From NCBI RefSeq assembly GCF_905163445.1, contig NC_053181.1, positions 20,806,001 through 20,870,000 of the forward strand: a DNA stretch of 64,000 bases. Direction: 5' to 3'. This stretch comes from Pararge aegeria. Taxonomy: Eukaryota; Arthropoda; Insecta; Lepidoptera; Nymphalidae. The notes below the pieces were generated by a model that saw only the letters and a program-made list of their open reading frames with translations, did no database searches and was not told the DNA's origin. A program made the translations under genes and the position numbers. Of this stretch, positions 20,860 through 33,450 are shown piece after piece; position 1 is the first letter of the stretch; every line of letters begins with the position of its first letter.

Positions 20860-21290
20860 AAAATCGAACAGTGCGTGTTGCCAGTTATGACTTACGGAAC
20901 TGAGACATGGTCGCTAACTATGGGCCTCATAAGAAGGCTCAAAGTCACTCAGCGGGCGATGGAGAGAGCTATGCTATGCTAGGAGTATCTCTACGTGATA
21001 AAATCAGAAATGAGGAGATCCGTAGAAGAACTAGAGTTACCGACATAGCACATAGCTCGGAGAACCAATGCACGTTGGGGTCCTAAGGTGCTGGAATGGC
21101 GACCCCGCTAAGCCGGTTACCGGTAAGCGCAGCGTAGGTTGGCCCCCAACGAGGTGGACAGATGACATCAGGCGAGTCGCTGGGAGCCGTTGGAGGCAAG
21201 CGTCCCAGGACCGTGTATTGTGGAACTGTCTTCAAAAGACCTACTCGTATGTCCAGCTTGGACATCGATTGGTTGACAATATGATGAACC
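20860..21290 (+). pseudogene. RTE-type LINE ORF2 C-terminal relic
   Basis: Translation gives EQCVLPVMTYGTETWSLT, RRLKVTQRAMERAML, and after frameshifts GKRSVGWPPTRWTDDIRRVA followed by RWRQASQDRVLWNCLQKTY. This is the region after the RT core in RTE-like elements. At least two frameshifts or stops interrupt it. Related pieces are at 34040, 43441, 45585 and 48699. Confidence 0.75.
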
Positions 21291-23211
21291 TTGCTTGTGT
21301 GTGCCGGGGACTCGTTGCTCGGTACCTCCGTAAGGAAAGCCGAAGTCTTACCCACTAGGCTATCACCACTTCGATATCTCCCATATTCTTCCATTCTCAG
21401 TTGGTACAGTTTCGGAAATAGGAGATTAGCGGTGTACATTCACATGCCTCGGAGAGCAAGCAGAACTGTCCCGGTCATCACTGTGAGTATGATAATAACT
21501 GAAAAACTCTCACCTACATCTTAACAACGTGGAGAGTCTAAATATGAAAGAAGCCCCGTGCCAATCAGTGGGTCATTAATATGCTGAGAATATTGAACTT
21601 TTGTGTTATCTTTCATTATAAAGGTCAATAAAAAAATCTATATTAAATCTCTCTACATTTAGAAATAAACAAAATCTTCATTCATTATTCATAAAGTTTG
21701 CTTTAGTCTGTTTTACGACGGTAAATAAGTCTCACAGTTTACGGATGACCGTAAAAGAAGCGACGCGTTTAAGTCGGCAAGAGGATTTGTATGACACTTT
21801 TGGTTTTATTTGCTATGAATTTATCAAAGAGCAACGTATCGATATTGGTCTAGGTGTTTGCAAAGCCTATGAATCCGATTTTTAACTTTCTATTTAAAGA
21901 CAAGATAAAAATTGCACGCTACGTTCCACATATAACATTTATAAAAAGTGCAAAAAAATACTTATAGCAAGCGATTTACTTCAAACTAGAATTTATTTTT
22001 CTAATCTGATACATTACTGTCTAACTAAGTCAAGCAATAAAAAATAGCAATTTGTAGAAAGAAATTATATTTTTTAATAACTATTAAACAAATTGCGTCA
22101 AAGCACCAGCCGAAACTCCTAAACATCAATTTGTAGCAAACAAAATTCGAAATGTACAAGAAAATCGTTCTTGTTTGCTATAAAATAAAAGCTGTTTTTG
22201 AAAATCAAGAGAGGAGCTGTAAAGATTTTAACGCGATTATTTTTACGGTAGATGAATGTGGGCTTAAAAGTAATTTTATCTTTATGGCGGACTTCACGAC
22301 GCTGGCCGCAAACCCTTTGTTGTGGAAACGTCATGTTCTTGATCGAAAAATTTATGTTGGCGATCACTTAAATGCATCGTCAATCCCCTGATAAAAGTGC
22401 TAGAGATCCTATCGCTGATCCCTGCATTTGAATATTGTTGTTTTTTTTTTATTTATTCGGTGAGAAGTTGGGCCATGATGGGAGATCAAAGTGGCAATAA
22501 ACACTAACTTTAAAAAATAATGGTGGTTTTATGATCTTTCCAGCGATTACTGTATAGCGTATAGAAAGAAACTCACCATTGTGCACGGGCTGCCTACTCT
22601 TAGAAAAGTTACAATTATCGCAAAATAAGTGCTAGCTCTAGGTAGCCTATTATAACGTAAGTTGTTTAAGTAAATCTATTTAAAATGTGTGAAACTTTTT
22701 CAAAATCAGATTATAGGTTACAAAGCCTTGACCATCGTCCAGGGTAAGCTCCTTATAGTAACTGAATGTACAAGGAAAATTCCCTATCCATTATGTGTGC
22801 GCTTTCGAGATTTTCTTTTATATTCCGAGCCCCGAGCGTTTAGAAATCTGAAAATTTCTAAGCTGGGTATGAAATCGCTTTTGATAATATAATCTCAGCA
22901 TTGTTAAATATTTAAGTATATTTACTTATTTTTTTAAGTCCAAAATCATATGGCGACTATACTTTCGCAGTTTTAGATCATCAACCTTTTTTTTATTAAT
23001 AAGCAGTTTGGCTTTTATTGAATTCTTTTTGGTTGATTCAAATTCACGTATTCTTTAAAAATGTGTAATGCTGCTGACATTTTACTGACAATTTTTTTTT
23101 TATTTATTTCTTCTTATAAGTGTTTTTTCATTGTGAAATTAATAAAGCAAATAAGGACTCCATACATAGATGAGGTAATTGTTTCAGTATTTAGCAAGTA
23201 AAATTTAATAA
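21291..23211. other. unassigned intergenic sequence upstream of the DUF4485-like gene
   Basis: No recognised repeat or gene. A degraded SINE-B-like stretch may lie at 21300-21400 (gtaaggaaagccgaagtctt, cccactaggctatcacc). The last 200 bases before 23212 presumably hold the promoter and 5'UTR, but no TATA box can be singled out. Confidence 0.35.
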
Positions 23212-25047
23212 ATGGCTGAACATGAAGAACAATCTCTCGACTCAGAATACAAACGCTACTTAGAAATAATGCGGCCTTATTTAGGACAACTGTTGGATCA
23301 GGATGTAATAGAAATTTGCAATGCATGGATTCAGAGACTCTCTGTTTGTAAACAAAATGAAAAAGTACAACGCAATAAATATATATTTGCCATGTGCTAT
23401 CAACTAGCGAAAGGCATACTCGAAGAACCTTTTTTGGAAAATCCCACATCTGAGGAGTTGATCCCTTTACAGGAAGGAACAATCACTGATAATTCTGCAA
23501 ATGAATCTTCGGAAGTGGAATATCTTGTTCTTGATTTAGAAAGCACTAAAACAAAAGTTATTTTTAATAAAGATAACACTCCATCAACGGAAATAACTCG
23601 AAGTAGTGAGTGTTCTGAAACTGAACGGAGTAATGGTTTTCACACTGAAAACAGAAACTCTATTGACTCAAGTAATAGACAACCAGAAGTACAGGTGAAT
23701 AAAACTGTAGTATGTTATAATTGTCCAAATATTATGCCAGCATTTACAAACAAAGAATTTTATAACGATAGCCACTACGAAGACAAAAAGTATGGCCATA
23801 GAGCAACCAATCTTATCATGAAACTAAGGGAAATAAAAATGCAAAATTTAATGTTGCATAACGAGTTAAGGGCTCTAAAACAAGACTCTAGATTAATACA
23901 TAAATACGCTGACAAGCCGCATGATAGTATTACAAAAGTCAGCAATGCCACCAGTGCTCACATTTGCAGTCAAGATAGTAACATGATGTTGAATTGCTTA
24001 AAATCTAAATTGCAAGAAGTTCAAGATTCAAGAAAATCTTTAATAGAAATTATAAGTAATTTACAAGACAAACTCGTCAATTTTAGCGAAATAAAAAGAC
24101 ATGAAATAGAAGATTTGGTGGCTCAACATCGCTTAGAAATAAAACAAGTAGAAACTTGTATTCGTGAAGAACTAAAGGCTAATCATGACAAACACATAGA
24201 AGAACTAAAGCGCCAACAAGAACTATTTATTAAAAATATTGAGAGTAAGCACCTAATAGAAAAAGAAAACATAACGGCTACTACAGAGGCTACAATAACT
24301 GAAAAAGATAAAATAATCCAGTCAATGGAAACCGATATTGGTAATTTGAGAAGCTATATTGAAGATCTCAAAAATAATCAATACTTTATGTTTAGTAATT
24401 TTTTAGATAACCCCAATAATGATTTTAATTCAAAATGTAAGATTCAAAGAGCTGAAGAACTCGAAAAGCGCTTGAATAAAATGGAAAAATCTAAAATAAA
24501 ATTTACAAAAGCTTATGAGGCAAAACTAGCTAATCTACAAAAAGAAAAGCATTTGGCGGATTGTTCGCTACAACTGCAATTAATGAAACAAAGGACTCAG
24601 ATTATAAATGACACAGCTGATGAACATCAAACAGAGTTGGTGACTAATTTAGATAAATTAGAAAGTAAATACAAAGACATTGTAGCAAATGTACAAGCGA
24701 CGGCTGTTCAGCGCAGAGTTCAAGACCAAATGGCGTTAGAATCAATAATACAAACAGTGTGTGGAATTCGCAATGTAGGTTTGCACGGGAATATTGCACA
24801 AGCTACATACACGAGCCAATTAACAAACAGAGCTATGCGTAATCAAACAACGGACGTCAATCAAAGTAACAATGAATTACCGACCAATATCAGAGATAAT
24901 AAGGCTGGATGTATCATAGTAGGCAAAAAACCTTTTGAAGGAGACAATTTAAAAAATGGTAGCTATTTAGAAGGAAAAGAATTTAGTGAACTTTTCGAGA
25001 GAGTATGTGTTCCACAGAGGGATACAGGTGAAAGTTCTCCTAAATAG
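23212..25047 (+). CDS. DUF4485-domain coiled-coil protein (CEP112-like), intronless
   Basis: The 611-residue protein begins with a domain at residues about 12-87 that matches the pattern I know from DUF4485 (YLEIMRPYLGQL, AWIQRL, RNKYIFAMCYQL, GILEEPF, ELIPL), found at the N-terminus of centrosomal CEP112 and of unnamed insect proteins. Residues about 90-185 look disordered, with many Ser, Thr, Asn and Glu. From about 195 to 500 the sequence is rich in Lys, Glu, Gln and Leu with few Pro, as expected for a long coiled coil (for example EDLVAQHRLEIKQVETCIRE). The last 90 residues look disordered. No signal peptide or membrane segment is seen. The ATG at 23212 is the first in frame and has context aATGG. 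The 1.8-kb uninterrupted frame means a single coding exon; it may be a retrocopy or a naturally intronless gene. A cytoskeletal or centrosomal role is inferred only from the domain. Confidence 0.8.
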   Translation: MAEHEEQSLDSEYKRYLEIMRPYLGQLLDQDVIEICNAWIQRLSVCKQNEKVQRNKYIFAMCYQLAKGILEEPFLENPTSEELIPLQEGTITDNSANESSEVEYLVLDLESTKTKVIFNKDNTPSTEITRSSECSETERSNGFHTENRNSIDSSNRQPEVQVNKTVVCYNCPNIMPAFTNKEFYNDSHYEDKKYGHRATNLIMKLREIKMQNLMLHNELRALKQDSRLIHKYADKPHDSITKVSNATSAHICSQDSNMMLNCLKSKLQEVQDSRKSLIEIISNLQDKLVNFSEIKRHEIEDLVAQHRLEIKQVETCIREELKANHDKHIEELKRQQELFIKNIESKHLIEKENITATTEATITEKDKIIQSMETDIGNLRSYIEDLKNNQYFMFSNFLDNPNNDFNSKCKIQRAEELEKRLNKMEKSKIKFTKAYEAKLANLQKEKHLADCSLQLQLMKQRTQIINDTADEHQTELVTNLDKLESKYKDIVANVQATAVQRRVQDQMALESIIQTVCGIRNVGLHGNIAQATYTSQLTNRAMRNQTTDVNQSNNELPTNIRDNKAGCIIVGKKPFEGDNLKNGSYLEGKEFSELFERVCVPQRDTGESSPK

Positions 25048-25084
25048 TAACTATATTTTATGGTTGTTTTATCAAGTTTTGCAT

Positions 25085-25090
25085 AATAAA
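25085..25090 (+). promoter_or_regulatory. poly(A) signal of the DUF4485-like gene
   Basis: AATAAA lies 38 bases after the stop codon at 25047, a plausible distance for a short 3'UTR. Confidence 0.6.
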
Positions 25091-25857
25091 ATGTTTCGGG
25101 CACGGTTCTATTCTTAGTTTCTGTTTAACAGCATCAGTCATAAAATGGGTATAGAAAAAATACCAGCATTTTTCCTTTAGCCACTTTGCTTCCCTCGTAA
25201 ATCAAAGACAATTTCATAAGGAGTCGCTGTCTTTTTTGTCGTAACAATGAGATATTACAGATCCAATATATATGATCGGCCAAGCTTGAAGCATCACAAC
25301 TTTTGTTAGTCTTGGATTACGGGCGTATAAATACGACTCACGATAACAAATAATGTGTCTGCACCATATCGTTAGTAAATTATTTAGTGGCGCCATTTAT
25401 GGATAATGTCTTTTGTTGGTGACTCGAGAAAAATTGACATTTTTTGTTGGAACAGAATAGTTCTGTTATTTATTTGATAGGTTAAGTACTCTTGCGTTAA
25501 GCTTTTATAAATTACGAAACCCTATTATTCTTTCTCTACTCATACATTTTTGACATTATTTATACGTGCACATTTTGATATTAGTAACGGGAGTTTGATT
25601 TGAAAAATAAACATATATTTTTTGGAGAAAATGAGGCCACTCGTACTTTCTTACTCTTGGAAAGTTTTAATAATCCTTCAACTGCCGATCCTTAATTGCC
25701 GGATCCTATTAAAAGCTCCATTTGTATAATTATTTTCATTAGGAAGAGTAATTTCTTATTTCGTATACTTGCTTAGTCAAAATTTTTAATAATAAATATA
25801 AATTAATATTCATCATAATAAATAATTAAATCATAATAATCGTGTAATTGTTATTAT
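25091..25857. other. unassigned intergenic sequence
   Basis: AT-rich sequence with no supported gene. The minus-strand frame at 25214-25396 is short and featureless. Confidence 0.35.
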
Positions 25858-26000
25858 TCGCCATTGGTTGCCTGGAAGAAATCGCCATGAGGACGCCAAA
25901 TTGTATACGTTGTTTTGTTATACTTTCCTTTTTTATGTAGTTTTTGTAGAGTGCAATAAAATAATATTCATTCATTCTATCATTCATTCGTTCTCAGTAA
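25858..26000 (+). mobile_element. LINE 3'-end fragment with ATTC tail
   Basis: Contains ggttgcctggaagaaatcgc, ccaaattgtatacgttg, a possible AATAAA-type signal and a tail of attcattc repeats. The same 3' end appears inverted at 20467-20625 and in part at 43535-43600. Confidence 0.55.
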
Positions 26001-28523
26001 CACTTTTCGAATTTTTAAAAAGTTCTTGCTGGGGATAGAGAATGTAACAGTTTTGTAATTGTGTGTGTTTTCTTATCCTTAATCTAAAATTCTACACAAT
26101 GATGTTAACTAGAAGTGATAATTCAAGAAACATTAAGATTATTCACCAGATTTTAAGTGAAAATGCTTTGGGCTGTGCTTGTACCAGAAAAAATTTTAAA
26201 ATCTGTTCAAAGTCCGAAGAGGTATCATAACTTGGACTTGAATCCAATCAATTAGGAAATAAATAACCATAATTTCGATCATCCTTATCAGACTAATGAG
26301 GTCCCACAACTGGGCAATATCTTCGGGTATCGTAGGAGAAAGGATATATTAAGTAAAGAGCACAGACGCTCGCATGCGGTCAGTAACATGAGTTAATAAT
26401 CGTTGATGCGAGCTGCAACAATTAGGAACCCGTGTTATTGACAATAACTGAAGGCTTAAAGTGCTCTCCGAGGGATAACACCAATTTTGCAACTCCAGCA
26501 GGGTTAGGACAGGCAGGAAACAAAAAATAATACCCCACGATTATATCCCCTGTCAGGGGATCTAGTTAACGTGTCCATCTGCTAAAGCACGGGAACATGG
26601 AATAGGAGAAGTTTACCCCCGTTTATTATTACACATATATATTATTTGGATATTATTTCTACCGCCACACCAAAACCATCTTTCTCTATCATATCCATAT
26701 TTCTACAGGGTACCTTATTGTTTACCGAGTGTTAAGAGTAATATCTGTGTTAATTGTTGTGCGTTAGTTATTGTGAAATACTGAAAGTGGAACTATAGTG
26801 TGCACTAAATCTCGAAATCAATTTCTCATGTTTTATCTGCCCGAGTACCCGCAACCATATTATAAGCTCTTGATGACGAACATGTCCACAATGTTGCCTT
26901 GACTTTCGACATACGAGTAGGTTAATAATTTGCCTTGAATTTTAGTTCTTTTTTTATAAGAAGCTTAAAGATTAAAAAAATATTAATAGTTCTAAAATAC
27001 TAAAAAAAAACACTGAATCTAATTTCTACTTTTTAGTTTAGCTTATAAAAGCGTGATTTTTAGTTTTTCTTAAACTACTTTTTTTATTATAAATAAATTA
27101 ATCGGTTAACCATTCACCAGCTATTTGTTAATATTAGAGAAATCGGCTAAAGGTAAATTAACATCATTCCCGGCTAATGGCTATAGTTAAAATTTATACA
27201 AGTTAACAAAAATCTTATTTTGCAAATTAAAACATAGAATAATCTTACCAAATTAGTGTATTGTCAACGGTTCTCGATATACCTATCTACAAAGTTTGAA
27301 CAGAATTAGACCGTTTGAAGAGCTTCAAAATCAAGACCAAAGGTGTCGGTTACAAAAGTACATACAGGTGAAAGCTAATATAAAACATGTAGTAGAACAT
27401 CATACTTATAAATAAAGATTTGAATAATAAATTAAATTTACACAAGATTTTAGTTTGGTGACATTCCATTTTGCCCTTTACCCTTCAATTATAACCCAAA
27501 GCCCTAGACCAGAATCATATTCGTTCCGTAAATCTTACCCCGAAATTGTATTCAAAATATTATTGTACGCATTAGTTTTGCATAATGAAGCAATTTGCTC
27601 AGTGGTTCTGACCGGGACCTTTACGTTTCGCGCCCATTTCACGTCGGATCTCTAATCTGTGCTAATGCGTGATTTGCATACAGATTATTAACGGGCCTGC
27701 AATAATATTGAGTATAAATGAAATGTTATCTTATTGTTTATTGTTATGATCGAGAGTGTTTGTTCTCATTCTGATGTGTGACATTTTTCGTACAAATTGA
27801 TTGTATTAAAATGAAACTTTTATAACATCGTGTCAGACTTTTTCGCCTGTAGGTTGCATGTCGCGTGACGTTCAGCCGCGGATTAGGGCCAATATGGCGG
27901 CGCCTATAGTGTAGTGCACCTGACCGTGTAGTGTATAGACTATCACTCATTTCTGCCAGTGCTTAATAAAATATTGGTTACATTTATAAACTGTGAAACT
28001 CATGATGAAGATGGAATTGATAATAGGATTATTGAAAATAATTGAAAAATGGATCAAAATGACTTAACCATTATAAAATATTGTTTTCAGTATAAGTTTT
28101 CAGTAATAGTTTTTTTTCAATATGTGTAAATCTAAATAATTGTAAAGTATTATGTATGTCGTACTCTAAGACACAAGAGTTCAATAAAAATATAAGTTGG
28201 AGACCCAGTCTACTTTTATCATTTCCCATGATCATTCCCATTTTTTTCAAGTATAAAATTAAGATCGATGAAGCGATTTTTATTAACCCTTAACGGAATG
28301 TTATTCCGAAAATTTTTAGTCAAATGCCTGTCTTTTGGATTTTTCTTATATCCCTGTGACTGTGCTTTGGCATGTATAATGGGGGATATAAAACTAAACT
28401 CACAATTTTGATCCTCACAGCTCTGTCCTTCGCCAGCTGAGTGATTCTGAGCCGACAAAGAGGTTTGAAGCCATAAGTCACTGTTCGGAGACTATTCTAA
28501 GATGAGACTTATTTATTTAGGTA
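26001..28523. other. unassigned intergenic sequence
   Basis: No gene is supported. A moderately GC-rich block at 26440-26600 (including ccccacgattatatcccctg) and one at 27830-27920 (gccaatatggcggcgcctat) look like old repeats, but neither could be assigned. Confidence 0.35.
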
Positions 28524-28880
28524 TCATCATCTTTATCATGTCGACCAATAGACGTCTTACGAAGGAATACAGAAGTCGTAGGCATGCAAAGGCGGCCTTA
28601 TGGCTGAAAGCAAACTCTAGTGAGCTTGATAGTGCAAATATATACACATATATTGGAAACATATAGGTGTATTCGGAAATTTATATAGACATACATAAAA
28701 ATAAATATGAATTTTATGAAACTTATAGATTTAAAATATAAGTACACAATACAAATAATACACATTAATAGTAGTATTTTAGACGACACTAAATATGAGA
28801 AGGGTTCAACTTAGGGATATCAGCAGGCAAATTATTCCAAAGCTCAATCGCCATAAAAATGGAAGAGTAACCTATTAACT
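28524..28880 (-). pseudogene. LINE 3' relics (RTE-type tail and ORF2 C-terminus)
   Basis: On the minus strand 28795-28880 reads SSIFMAIELWNNLPADIP, a typical LINE ORF2 C-terminus, with AT-rich 3'UTR downstream to a block aggcggccttatggctgaaa near 28590. At 28524-28585 there is a separate short piece (atcatcatctttatcatg, ccaatagacgtctta) like the RTE-type 3' tail. Confidence 0.5.
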
Positions 28881-29330
28881 ACTTTGTTCGTTATATTTTT
28901 GATTACAGATAAGGATAACTGTATAAATTGGTACCTAATTCAAATTAAGCTCGTATTTTATTTTTTATCACGATTCACCCTTAAAGTGAACGTTTAAACT
29001 CAAAGGAATCATGTTTCACCTTAGAGTTACGGCTGCAGATAGGAAACAATAAAGCATAAATCACCACATTCGTTTAAGATAAACTTTGAGTTATTACTTA
29101 CGGGCCAGAAAAAAAAAAAAACCATTACCATGTACCTTTACCTTTACAAAGTAAATGGGTAAAAGTATCATTTATAAGACGTAATGTACCAGAGAGTAAT
29201 AAACCGTTACCGTGTAACTAGGTAAGGATATCGTGGGAATAAAGTGTGTATATTCACCACAAAACGTAATTGTTACTATCGTTATTGTTGGTAAAAGTCT
29301 GCCGTATCATCACCGTTTATCCCAGTTTAT
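28881..29330. other. unassigned intergenic sequence
   Basis: AT-rich, no gene. Near 29125-29225 are two related stretches (ttaccatgtacctttacc and ttaccgtgtaactaggta), a hint of an old local duplication. Confidence 0.35.
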
Positions 29331-29600
29331 TGACGGCCGAGTGGCGCAGTGGGCAGCGACCCTGCTTTCTGAGTCCAGGGCCGTGGGTTCGATTCCCACA
29401 ACTGGAAAAATGTTTGTGTGATGAACATGAATGTTTTTCAGTGTCTGGGTGTTTATCTGTATATTATAAGTATTTATGTGTATAATATTCATCAGCTAAC
29501 TTAGTACCCATAACACAAGCTACGCTTACTTTAGGGCTAGATGGCGATGTGTGTATTGTCGTAATATATTTATTATTATTATTACTATTATTACATATAT
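29331..29600 (+). mobile_element. tRNA-derived SINE (family A), full length
   Basis: Complete copy with tgacggccgagtggcgcagt, B box gggttcgattcccacaactg, the body, and a tail of TTATTA repeats at 29568-29600. It is one of the best-preserved copies. Confidence 0.9.
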
Positions 29601-29740
29601 TTTATTGGGGATATAGTTTCCACTGGTGCTCCAGTGCTCTGAGAGTTTTTTTTTTTTTTTTTATTATAATACAAATACAAAATACCATACCTTGTGGCAT
29701 GAATCATAAACAAGTAAGGTTATATGAGTTGTCTAGTAGA
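29601..29740. repeat. fragment of a dispersed repeat between SINEs
   Basis: The block ggtgctccagtgctctgaga (29621-29642) recurs in 30105-30125 as ccgccagtgctctgggag, so an older repeat seems to be split by SINE insertions. A poly-T run follows at 29646-29663. Confidence 0.4.
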
Positions 29741-29986
29741 ATATACTACAATACACACATCGCTATCTAGCCCCAAAGTAAGCGTAGCTTGTGTTATGGG
29801 TACTAAGATGACTGTTGAATATTTTTATGAATAACATACATAAATACTTATAATATACATATAAACACCCAGACACTGAAAAACAATCATGTTAATCACA
29901 CAAACATTTTTCCAGTTGTGGGAATCGAACCCACGGCCTTGGACTCAGAAAGCAGGGTCGCTGCCCACTGCGCCAATCGGCCGTCA
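29741..29986 (-). mobile_element. tRNA-derived SINE (family A), reverse orientation
   Basis: Reads from atatactacaatacacacat through caagctacg-type sequence (inverse) to ccagttgtgggaatcgaacc and cgccaatcggccgtca. Together with the copy at 29331 it forms an inverted pair about 140 bp apart. Confidence 0.9.
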
Positions 29987-30215
29987 AAAGTTGATAAAGC
30001 TGTGGAAGAAGATCAATTTTTATCCTTTTCCCGGGGAGATAATAGCCGTGCAACGTTAGCACAGCACGGCTACCATGGGCAGGAGATATTATTACCACTT
30101 GTCCGCCAGTGCTCTGGGAGTGGATAAAGCTGTGGGAGGAGATACATTTGTATCCTTTCCCCGGGAGATAATTGTCTCCTGACCATGCTAGCTGTGCTGT
30201 AGATGATGATTTATT
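29987..30215. repeat. two diverged copies of a short repeat
   Basis: The motif aagctgtgg(a/g)(a/g)gaagat, a cctttccccgggagataat-type block and ctagctgtgctgtag-type sequence appear twice (29995-30080 and 30125-30205), so this is an imperfect tandem duplication of roughly 130 bp. Confidence 0.5.
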
Positions 30216-30318
30216 CTAACAATTTTGAACTCACTAAGTATGAGTTGCAGTATAAAAAAGCTAACATATAAATAAGAGCAAGCATCAGGTGAGAATGCGG
30301 TGAGCCTGTTATAAAATT

Positions 30319-30575
30319 TGACGGCCGATTGGCGCAGTGGGCAGCGACCCTGCTCTCTGAGCAAAGGCCGTGGGTTCGATTTCCACAACTGGACAATGTT
30401 TGTGTGATGAACATGAATGTTTTTCAGTGTCTGGGTGTTTATCTATATATTATAAGTATTTATGTATATTATTCATATAATTATTCATCAGTCATCTTAG
30501 TACCCATAACACAAGCTATGCTTACTTTGGGGCTAGATGGCGATGTGTGTATTGTAGTAGTATATTTATTTATAA
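30319..30575 (+). mobile_element. tRNA-derived SINE (family A)
   Basis: Starts tgacggccgattggcgcagt, with a slightly altered B box (gggttcgatttccacaac) and a three-base loss after ctctctgagca. The tail is TTTAT/AAAAT. Confidence 0.9.
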
Positions 30576-30796
30576 AAAATAAAAATAAAAATATGAAGCA
30601 ATAGATCTCGCACATTGCTTGCCTCTCTAAGCACTGCAGGCGTTACGCGCTGAAAATACTCGGAAATATATTTTATTATATTAGAAAAACAAAGTTGTCA
30701 TGCAATTTTGATGAATGAGTCAATTTAAGCGTTTTGGTACAATTCAGACAGAAAGATAAGGTCTGAACTATTATGTTTAGGTCAAAGAAGGTTTTA

Positions 30797-31265
30797 TTCA
30801 AATTCAAATTCAACACTTTTGAAACGTCAAGTCTGTCCGTTTGTAGTGACTCTACCACCGGTTCGGAAGGCAGATTCTACCGAGAAGAAGCCGTCAAGAA
30901 ACTCAGCAGTTGTTGTTTTCCAACATCATTTTACAATTTAGCAATCGTTGTTCTATCTTCTGTGAGATGAAATCAGAGTGGCTTGCTTCCAGGCAACTTT
31001 GTAATTCAGAAATTCATCAATAGTATAGTAACCTCGATGTATTATATGGTTTTTTATACATTCTTTAAACTTACGTAATAGTAAATTTAATATTGTTATA
31101 AAAGTACCTATATACTGAGCCCCACAAAGGCTTTCTGTACTTTCCTAAGACGATATGCTGATATCACTAATTTATGACGACCGACAGTATCTATGTCGAT
31201 TGTTTATATCCAGTTTTTTTATAAAGATTATATATATAAGTTTGCTTTTACAAAGATTTGAAGAA
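30797..31265 (-). mobile_element. 5'-truncated Jockey-type LINE, 3' fragment
   Basis: Colinear with 4530-5010: tail attcaaattcaaattcaaca, 3'UTR block gtgactctaccaccggttcg, then decayed ORF2 end (ttcatcaatagtatagtaac, cgatatgctgatatcactaa). The coding part has frameshifts and deletions. Confidence 0.8.
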
Positions 31266-31324
31266 AGAAGAATTTTTTATAATTTTCTAAGCGTTTACCA
31301 TAAAATTGGGATATTGAGAAAGAG

Positions 31325-31432
31325 TGGGAGCTACAACATTCCGAGGGGCGTTTTCAATGTTTCTGAAAACAATGCACTTCATGCAATAATGGCTGTATGA
31401 GGGTTCTGTATGTTCTCAATTCTATGTTTATA
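31325..31432 (-). mobile_element. MITE fragment of the caataatggctg family
   Basis: Has ccgaggggcgttttcaatg, gcaataatggctgtatgagg and ggttctgtatgttctcaatt, shared with 18840-18918. Only one end is preserved. Confidence 0.6.
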
Positions 31433-32691
31433 GGCAGATACATAGGGTTGCAATTGCAAGACTTCTGGTTTGTTTTAGTGGTTCTAAAACTCTAACGCTT
31501 ATGTTTTAAGTCCTCGAACACTTCACAGGGCGTCAAATTACCAAATCGATCAAATTATTACGGGCCCGAGGGTTCTTTTGGTCAAAGAGTTTTCTAAATT
31601 ATAGATATTTTTGTGGAGTGAATATAAATTTGTTTGCTCAATGCTCTGTGGCGGCGAGCCTGTTGAGTTAACGGGGATTTTACTTTTTTTATTTCACCTC
31701 TCTTACAGCAACCGGAACGAGCCATTTGAATATTTTACTTGTGAGCCGAATAGTTTATTTTTGAGGTAAAAGTAAAATCGCTGTTATTTTACTACGTGTT
31801 TTTGAAGTAAATGAAAAAATTACTTTTAAAAACATTTTACACACACAGCGTCGTTTGTGATCGTTAACGAATAAAAATGATAGGTTTCAAATAACCTTTG
31901 GTTATTTCTGGTTCGTTCAAGAGCATTTAAACTCACAACTCCTTGATATATGTACTTTTTAGCCCCTGTTTATGACAATAGGGTCCATTTTAATTGACAG
32001 GTTGCTTTAACTTGAAAATGCGTCTTCATTAGCGATTTATTAGCGGCTGCTTACCTTACTACAATGCATAATTACATGGATCATAGATATATGTACTAAT
32101 AGATATTTTATTTTTAATAAATAAAAGACAGATACTCTGTCTATTGCATCGTGAATCCTGTATGGATGAACCTTTTGTATATTTTTTGTATTAAAGATAA
32201 ATCAGTCAAAAGTATGCTTACCTATCTTCAATATAAATCGACCCAAGATGGCCGCAACAAAATGGCGGATCACATTTTTTCACTGAAATGACTATCAAAT
32301 GAAAGAGTTTGACTTACAGAATGATGAACTCATAATATATTGAAAGCCGGAGTTTTTTTTTAATTTTTAATATATATATATATATATATTATTACCATAC
32401 CAGTAAACCGTTCAATCAATAAATAAACGGTGTTTACTAAAAATTATTTAGCAATTTCTTAAATACACGTCTCTACTTAAAACAAGTCATAGGTGCCTTT
32501 ACGAGTCTTTCGATTATCAAACGCGATGTAATTTTTTTTCATATTTATAGTTTGTAAATAGATAAAAGGGGCAATCCTATTCTGAAATTGAAAATAAGAA
32601 TTATTCGTTCGTAATAAATTAGTAATATTTAAATTTAGCTGAGATTTAGAATTTCCGTGTCCTTAAAAATTACTTCAAAAATATAATAAAA
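31433..32691. other. unassigned intergenic sequence
   Basis: No gene is supported. At 32240-32300 is cgacccaagatggccgcaac; a TA microsatellite lies at about 32370-32392. Confidence 0.35.
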
Positions 32692-33131
32692 CTAGCTGTT
32701 GCCCGCGACTTCGTCTGCGTTTGATTTTGTTTTTTGATGTGGCATTAAATTTAGTTGTAGATCTAAAAAAAATTATTATATGTAGTATCGCTAAGCCTTA
32801 AATGAGGGGTTGCTGCTGCTCCTCTGAGGAGTTCTGTCCTCTATCTCCAACCGCAGTTTGGGCAAAATTAAACACTTTATAACCTCTATAGTTAAAAATA
32901 ATTATTAAAATCGGTTATAATTTGTCGGAGTTATGGTGTAAAATCGTCAAAAACTCATCCCCTCTCCCAAAAGAACCGAGCTTAATGTCGGGATAAAAAG
33001 TATCCTATATTACTTCCAAAAATATACTTCCAAAAATATGTGTACAAAGTTTCATGAGGATCGGTTAAGTAGTTTTTGCGTGAAAGCGTAACAAACAAAC
33101 TTACATTCACATTTATAATATTAGTAGGGAT
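32692..33131 (+). repeat. dispersed lepidopteran repeat (family E), copy 1
   Basis: Runs from actagctgttgcccgcgact to ttataatattagtaggga and includes ttcatgaggatcggttaagt and cgtgaaagcgtaacaaacaa. It is about 85-90% similar to 34768-35202. I recognise it as a widespread lepidopteran non-autonomous repeat, but I do not know its class for certain. Confidence 0.75.
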
Positions 33132-33450
33132 AAAATAAAAATAGGTGAACAAAGTTACATTAATACGGTTTTAATTCCTACACGTTCCTACGTCGAAATT
33201 ATGACCAATATTTTACTATAAATAAAATCACAATAGGCCTAATGACATCGGCTCTGCACAGAGAGCTGAATCGTAAATTGTCGTCAAGTTGGAGGGTCGC
33301 CAGTTCGACGTCCGGGCACGGAATATATTCTACTAGTCTATGACAGCCAGAATAAATGGCGATTTGATATCACGCGATTAGAGGCCAAATGGAAGTTGCT
33401 CGTGCGGACAAAAATGACAAATAATTTACTAAAATTAAGGTTTTTTAAAA

